Below are positions 60,501-64,000 of a stretch of DNA of 64,000 nt, in pieces. The notes beneath the pieces were generated by a model, which made no database searches, was not told the origin of the DNA, and saw nothing but the letters and a program-made list of their open reading frames with translations. Position numbers and translations under genes: made by a program. Each line of letters begins with the position of its first letter. Position 1 is the stretch's first letter. Origin of the DNA: Streptomyces sp. NBC_01471 (GTDB taxonomy: Bacteria > Actinomycetota > Actinomycetes > Streptomycetales > Streptomycetaceae); assembly GCF_041438865.1 (NCBI RefSeq), contig NZ_CP109450.1, positions 4,671,001-4,735,000 on the forward strand, written 5' to 3'.

Positions 60501-60917
60501 CTTGGCCCCCGGCGACCCGTCGGTGGCCACCGTGTAGGCCCAGCTGAAGTGCGAGAACGGCTGGCTGTGCGAGGCCACGGCCAGGATGTCGCCCTCCGGT
60601 GTCCAGCCGCGGACCCGGGTGTCGAGCGAGCCCCAGTACGTCAGCCGCCGGGACGGGCCGCCCTGCACGGGGGCCAGATGGATCTCCGGGTCGAGGCTGC
60701 GCCAGGACGTGTACGCGAGGTGCCCGCCGTCGGGGGAGAACCGCGGCTGGCCCACCCGGGTCCGGTCCGCGGTGATCCGCCAGGCCCGCTCGGGCCGCCC
60801 GGCCCCGTCGTCCAGCGGAGCGACCCAGAGGTCGTCCTCGGTCACGAAGCACAGCAGGTCGCCCCGGATGTTCGGGAAGCGGAGGTACGCGGCGTCTCCC
60901 GCATCGGCGTGGCTCAC
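57552..60917 (-). CDS. Tricorn protease
   Basis: 1121 residues, GTG start. A beta-propeller part (about 10-650, FSPDGGHLAYTSW-type repeats) is followed by a helical core, a PDZ domain (GIREGAVLTHVDGRPVD) and the S41 catalytic part. The tetrad can be placed as Ser778-His779 in LGTSHAYV, Ser1002-Asp1003 in EATSSDGDM and Glu1060 in VENHGVAPD, matching the Thermoplasma arrangement. It is a large cytosolic complex trimming peptides released by the proteasome. About 20 Asp/Ala/Pro-rich residues near 430-455 form an extra linker. Confidence 0.93.
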   Translation of the reverse strand: MSHADAGDAAYLRFPNIRGDLLCFVTEDDLWVAPLDDGAGRPERAWRITADRTRVGQPRFSPDGGHLAYTSWRSLDPEIHLAPVQGGPSRRLTYWGSLDTRVRGWTPEGDILAVASHSQPFSHFSWAYTVATDGSPGAKLPWGPVHDIAVGDVDGERRTLLLTGKPPHEPAAWKRYRGGATGRLWLHGKRLLAGIDGHLACPMLVGGRVAFLSDHEGIGNLYSCLPDGTDLRRHTDHAEWYARNASTDGHRVVYQCAGDIWLADDLSPGGVPRKLDVRIGSPRTGRRAYQVPASTNVDGLSVDETGRASAVVVRGSLYWLTHRDGPARTITDTPGVRVRLPEMLGSAGRIAYVTDAEGEDAVEIAYMPRASGDLPPRRFAAGELGRVQEMVSDPAGERLAIASHDGRLLLLTVDDDVTDVPDEAPDTAPDGAPGTPPGVRAADEPGAGEVTELIRSLNGPVRDLAFSPDGTWLTWSHPGIGRSLRQIKMAKIAGPMAPTVVDVTNGRFEDENPVFTSDGRYLAFLSWRGFDPVYDVHTGDLSFPLGCRPYLVPLTSTTPSPFALSPDGRPAAGGLDPADDPGADSADGSKVLVEIEGLESRVTPFPVPASKYSSLCPVSGGGLVWLRWPISGALGETFVNPADLSGRPTLEHFAIARARKAELVDHLDWFAISGDGSRLVVMDLGELRAVPATEPGDNDTTVYLDPRRILHDVDPPAEWRGAYDEAGRIIRAYFWEPRMCGIDWSAILAQYRPLVERVASPDEFADLLREVLGELGTSHAYVTAARRNEGPPHYQRVMGLLGANLVCRDGAWVVKRILPGDSSDSKARSPLAGTGIREGAVLTHVDGRPVDPLAGPCPLLAAAGGTTVELTFSPAGREGGSRRVAVVPLIDERPLRYQDWVAKRRAVVRELSDGRCGYLHIPDMGGSGWAQFNRDLRLEVSRPALIVDVRGNAGGHISELVVEKLTRTILGWDLTRDAQPVSYASNAPRGPVVALADEATSSDGDMITAAFRLLGLGPVVGQRTWGGVVGMTGRHRLGDGTVITVPMNAAWFDEYGWSVENHGVAPDIEALRTPLNWAEGRHGQLDDAVWTALDLLAATPAAEPPDYTDVPDKRRPKLPPR

Positions 60918-61010
60918 CCCCCAATGCTTTCCGCGCTGGGAGGGCCCGGCAACTCGTGGCGCCGGCCCCGCTGCTCTTATCCCGGTCCGACAAGCGTGAT
61001 CGAGTCCACA

Positions 61011-61032
61011 AGCGAAACGTTGTCGTTTCGCT
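61011..61032. promoter_or_regulatory. TetR operator
   Basis: AGCGAAACG-TTGT-CGTTTCGCT, perfect 9-bp arms, 56 nt before the TetR start. A further half site CGTTTCGCTCGGG recurs at about 61066-61078. This suggests autoregulation. Confidence 0.7.
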
Positions 61033-61087
61033 CGGGCGCGGCGTACCGTCGTGGTGTACGAATCCGTTTCGCTCGGGAAGGCCGGGG

Positions 61088-61675
61088 ATGGCTAGCAGAC
61101 TGACGCCGGAGCGCGAGGGTGAGCTGTACGCGGCCACGCTCGATCTGCTGCGGGAAGTCGGCTACGAAGCCCTGACCATGGATGCCGTCGCCGCCCGTAC
61201 GCGGTCGAGCAAGGCCACCCTCTACCGCCAGTGGGGGAGCAAGCCGGAGCTCGTCGCCAGGGCCCTGCGGTACAACAAGCCCGTCCGTATCGACGAGGTC
61301 GACACCGGCTCGCTGCACGGGGACTTCCAGTCCATGGTGGCGCGCGAGGACGACTGCGAGATGGAGCGGAACTCCGCCCTGATGCGGGGGCTGATGCACG
61401 CCGTGCATGAGAACCCGGACCTCTTTCAGGCACTGCGCGAGCTGCTGATCGAGCCCGAGGTGACCGGGCTCAACCGCATGCTGCAACGCGCGGTGCGGCG
61501 CGGCGAGGTCAGTGCCGACAATCCCGCGCTGAGCTTTGTCCCGCACATGATGGTCGGCGCCTTCGTCGCCCGTCAGCTGCTGGAGGAGCAGCCTGTCGAC
61601 CAGGCTTTCCTCTCCCGTTATCTGGACGCCGTGGTTCTCCCCGCTCTCGGCGCCCAGCCACCGGTCAACCCGTGA
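61088..61675 (+). CDS. TetR-family transcriptional regulator
   Basis: 195 residues. The HTH spans about 10-55 (ELYAATLDLLREVGYEALTMDAVAARTRSSKATLYRQWGSKPEL). The C-terminal helical part has the TetR_C-type stretch LRELLIEPEVTGLNRMLQRAVRRGE. The ATG is preceded by GGGAAGG. The next gene on the same strand, 151 bp on, is an MMPL transporter, a common TetR target. An operator lies directly upstream. Confidence 0.9.
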   Translation: MASRLTPEREGELYAATLDLLREVGYEALTMDAVAARTRSSKATLYRQWGSKPELVARALRYNKPVRIDEVDTGSLHGDFQSMVAREDDCEMERNSALMRGLMHAVHENPDLFQALRELLIEPEVTGLNRMLQRAVRRGEVSADNPALSFVPHMMVGAFVARQLLEEQPVDQAFLSRYLDAVVLPALGAQPPVNP

Positions 61676-61826
61676 TCGGTCACTGATCAACGACTGGTCA
61701 CCACCGTGACCACCCCCTGAGCCACCGCCTGACACACCTGAACATCTCTCCACCTGACACGCCGCTCTCGTCGTCGGGCTGGTTCATGACGCCCCTTTCC
61801 ACCCGACCTGACCGGGAGACGCCCTC

Positions 61827-64000
61827 GTGGCCACGTACCTCTACAAGCTCGGACGGTTCGCCTTCCGGCGCCGCCGTTATGTCGCCCTGGTGTGGGTGGC
61901 GCTGCTGGCGCTCGCCGGCTTCGGCGCCTCCTCCGCCGCCACCGCGACCGCAAGCTCCTTCTCGATACCCGGCACGGAGGCCCAGAAGGCCTTCGACCTG
62001 CTGGGCCAGCGGTTCCCGGGGGCGAGCGCCGACGGCGCCACCGCCCGGGTCGTCTTCAAGGCCCCCTCCGGCGAGAAGATGACATCCGCGCCGAACAAGG
62101 ACGAGATCAAGACGGTCGAGAAGGAGCTGAGCGCCGGCTCCTCCCAGATCGCCTCGGTGACGGACCCCTACCAGGCGAAGGCCGTCTCCAAGGACGGCAC
62201 CACGGTCTACGTCCAGGTCTCCTACAAGGTCAGCTCGATGGAGCTGACCGACAAGTCCAAGGACGCGCTCCAGGACACCGCGGACAAGGCGCAGCACAAC
62301 GGATACACGGTGGAGATCGGCGGTGACGCGCTCCAGGCCATGCCGGAGACCGGCTCCGGCGAGATCATCGGTGTCGTACTCGCCGCGATCGTGCTCATCG
62401 TGACGTTCGGCTCACTGATCGCCGCGGGGCTCCCGCTGCTGACCGCGCTCATCGGTGTCGGCATCGGCGTCTCCACGATCACGGCGCTGGCCAACGTGCT
62501 GGACCTGGGCAACACCACATCGACGCTGGCGATGATGATCGGTCTCGCGGTCGGCATCGACTACGCGCTGTTCATCGTCTCCCGCTACCGGGCGGAACTC
62601 GCCGAGGGCAGGGAACCGCAGGAGGCCGCGGGCCGGGCGGTCGGCACGGCCGGCTCGGCGGTGGTCTTCGCCGGGCTCACCGTGGTCATCGCCCTGGTCG
62701 GCCTGGCCGTCGTGAACATCCCGATGCTCTCCAAGATGGGCTTCGCTGCGGCCGGTACGGTCGTGATCGCCGTCCTCATCGCGCTCACCCTCATCCCCGC
62801 GCTGCTCGGCTTCGCCGGAAAGCGCGTGGTGGGACGCAAGGCCCGCAAGAACCCGCCGGTGCCGGGCGCCGAGGTCAAGCCCAACAACGGCACCCGCTGG
62901 GCGCGCGTCGTCCTGCGCCGCCCCGTCCTGGTGCTGCTCGTCGGTGTGATCGGCCTGGGCGCCATCGCGATCCCGGCGGCATCCCTGGAGATGGGCCTGC
63001 CGGACGACGGGGCACAGCCCACCAACACCACCCAGCGCCGTGCATACGACCTGCTCTCGGACGGCTTCGGCCCCGGGTTCAACGGACCGCTGACCACGGT
63101 CGTCGACGTCAAGGGCGTCAGCGACGGCAAGGCCGCGGTCGACGAGGTGCACCAGAAGATCTCCAGGCTCGACAGCGTGGTCTCGGTGGCGCCGCCGTTC
63201 TACAACAAGGCGCACGACACCGCGACGATCAGCGTCATCCCGAAGGACCGGCCCTCCTCGGTCAAGACCGAGGACCTGGTCCACTCCATCCGTGACGCGG
63301 GTGCGCAGGTCAAGTCCGACACCGGCGCCCCGGTGCTGGTCACCGGCGCGACGGCGATGAACATCGACTTCTCGCAGAAGATGAACGACGCGCTGGTCCC
63401 GTATCTGGCGCTCGTCGTCGGGCTCGCGTTCCTGCTGCTGATGCTGGTCTTCCGCTCGGTGCTGGTCCCGCTGAAGGCGGCGCTCGGCTTCCTGCTCTCG
63501 GTGGTCGCCGCTCTGGGCGCGGTCGTCGCGGTCTTCCAGTGGGGCTGGCTCGGCTCGCTGTTCGGCGTCCAGCAGACCGGCCCGATCATGTCGATGATGC
63601 CGATCTTCATGGTGGGTGTGGTCTTCGGTCTCGCGATGGACTACGAGGTCTTCCTGGTCACCCGGATGCGGGAGGCGTACGTCCACGGGGAGACCCCGGG
63701 CCAGGCCGTCGTCACCGGCTTCAAGCACGGTGCGCGCGTGGTCACCGCCGCAGCCGTCATCATGATCGCGGTCTTCTCCGGCTTCATCGGAGCCAGCGAC
63801 TCGATGATCAAGATGATCGGCTTCGGCCTGGCCATCGCGGTCTTCTTCGACGCCTTCGTCGTACGGATGGCCATCGTGCCCGCCGTCCTGGCGCTGCTCG
63901 GCAAGCGGGCGTGGTGGCTGCCGCGCTGGCTGGACCGGGCGCTGCCGAACGTGGACGTCGAGGGCGAGGGCCTGAACAAGCACATCGAGGCCCAGACGCA
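61827..64000 (+). CDS. MMPL-family RND transporter (3' end outside the window)
   Basis: 724 residues are visible from GTG (GGGAG 8 nt upstream). The RND layout is clear: a first helix (ALVWVALLALAGFGASSAA), an extracytoplasmic domain, helices 2-6 with GLAVGIDYALFIVSRYR, a second extracytoplasmic domain, and helices 8-12 with GLAMDYEVFLVTRMREAYVHG. Both (D)Y pairs of the proton relay are present. Such proteins export lipids or drugs. It is preceded by a TetR gene whose operator suggests ligand-induced expression. The C-terminus is cut off at the window edge, still open. Confidence 0.88.
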   Translation, partial: MATYLYKLGRFAFRRRRYVALVWVALLALAGFGASSAATATASSFSIPGTEAQKAFDLLGQRFPGASADGATARVVFKAPSGEKMTSAPNKDEIKTVEKELSAGSSQIASVTDPYQAKAVSKDGTTVYVQVSYKVSSMELTDKSKDALQDTADKAQHNGYTVEIGGDALQAMPETGSGEIIGVVLAAIVLIVTFGSLIAAGLPLLTALIGVGIGVSTITALANVLDLGNTTSTLAMMIGLAVGIDYALFIVSRYRAELAEGREPQEAAGRAVGTAGSAVVFAGLTVVIALVGLAVVNIPMLSKMGFAAAGTVVIAVLIALTLIPALLGFAGKRVVGRKARKNPPVPGAEVKPNNGTRWARVVLRRPVLVLLVGVIGLGAIAIPAASLEMGLPDDGAQPTNTTQRRAYDLLSDGFGPGFNGPLTTVVDVKGVSDGKAAVDEVHQKISRLDSVVSVAPPFYNKAHDTATISVIPKDRPSSVKTEDLVHSIRDAGAQVKSDTGAPVLVTGATAMNIDFSQKMNDALVPYLALVVGLAFLLLMLVFRSVLVPLKAALGFLLSVVAALGAVVAVFQWGWLGSLFGVQQTGPIMSMMPIFMVGVVFGLAMDYEVFLVTRMREAYVHGETPGQAVVTGFKHGARVVTAAAVIMIAVFSGFIGASDSMIKMIGFGLAIAVFFDAFVVRMAIVPAVLALLGKRAWWLPRWLDRALPNVDVEGEGLNKHIEAQT

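Noticed and set aside
57522..61103. 1193-codon plus-strand open frame over tricorn
   Set aside because: A mirror frame of the tricorn gene with no start signal and Arg/Ala/Gly-rich composition; the minus-strand gene has all catalytic motifs.

Overview
The window is a 64 kb piece of an actinobacterial chromosome, almost certainly Streptomyces. GC content is very high with G/C in most third codon positions. The group-2 sigma factor HrdD, the divisome protein SepX/GlpR, a DUF6227 protein, many TANNNT boxes placed for leaderless transcription, GTG starts and 4-nt ATGA/GTGA gene overlaps all point the same way. No rRNA, CRISPR array or intact transposase was seen.

Left core (1-22.5 kb): a partial GNAT acetyltransferase and hrdD behind a textbook SigR-type promoter; a DHA2 efflux pump divergent from its likely WYL regulator; a DUF6227 protein, a P1-family peptidase, MscL, a SAF-domain protein, methylthioadenosine phosphorylase, an FmdB zinc-ribbon protein, an MFS transporter and a K+/H+ antiporter that seems to start at CTG. 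A membrane-anchored penicillin-acylase-type Ntn hydrolase and 5-formyl-THF cyclo-ligase follow. Next comes the galU - glp(moeA) - moaC - mog - GNAT - sepX run, where molybdopterin-type genes sit beside a cell-division membrane protein.

Accessory block (22.5-33.8 kb): tRNA-Ala(CGC) carries a 40-bp direct repeat of its 3' half that recurs 5.1 kb downstream, bounding an integrated island. The island has a decayed tyrosine integrase, a GNAT fragment, a nested palindromic repeat, an overlapping DUF262-HEPN gene pair and, divergently, a ScoMcrA-like HNH endonuclease; it reads as a small defence island. Just beyond the right repeat lies an Rhs/YD-repeat polymorphic toxin (1488 aa) with a colicin-type HNH DNase tip, an Im7/Im9-like immunity protein and a DUF6193 protein.

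Sulfate-ester block (33.8-47.6 kb): a CSPAR-type arylsulfatase, a formylglycine-generating enzyme, a fused double ATPase, two permeases and a binding protein of a peptide/opine-type ABC importer. The importer transcript appears to begin with a Cys-rich leader peptide of the actinobacterial sulfur-gene type. A ROK repressor, then an AtsK-like sulfate-ester dioxygenase overlapping a second sulfatase, complete a plausible sulfur-scavenging regulon.

Right core (47.6-64 kb): a Tat-exported GH2 glycosidase under a perfect LacI-type operator, a Methyltransf_19 protein, a GNAT, exonuclease III, a MerR regulator divergent from a Baeyer-Villiger monooxygenase - hydrolase - SDR operon, a small charged protein, a tricorn protease, and a TetR regulator followed by an MMPL transporter cut by the window end.
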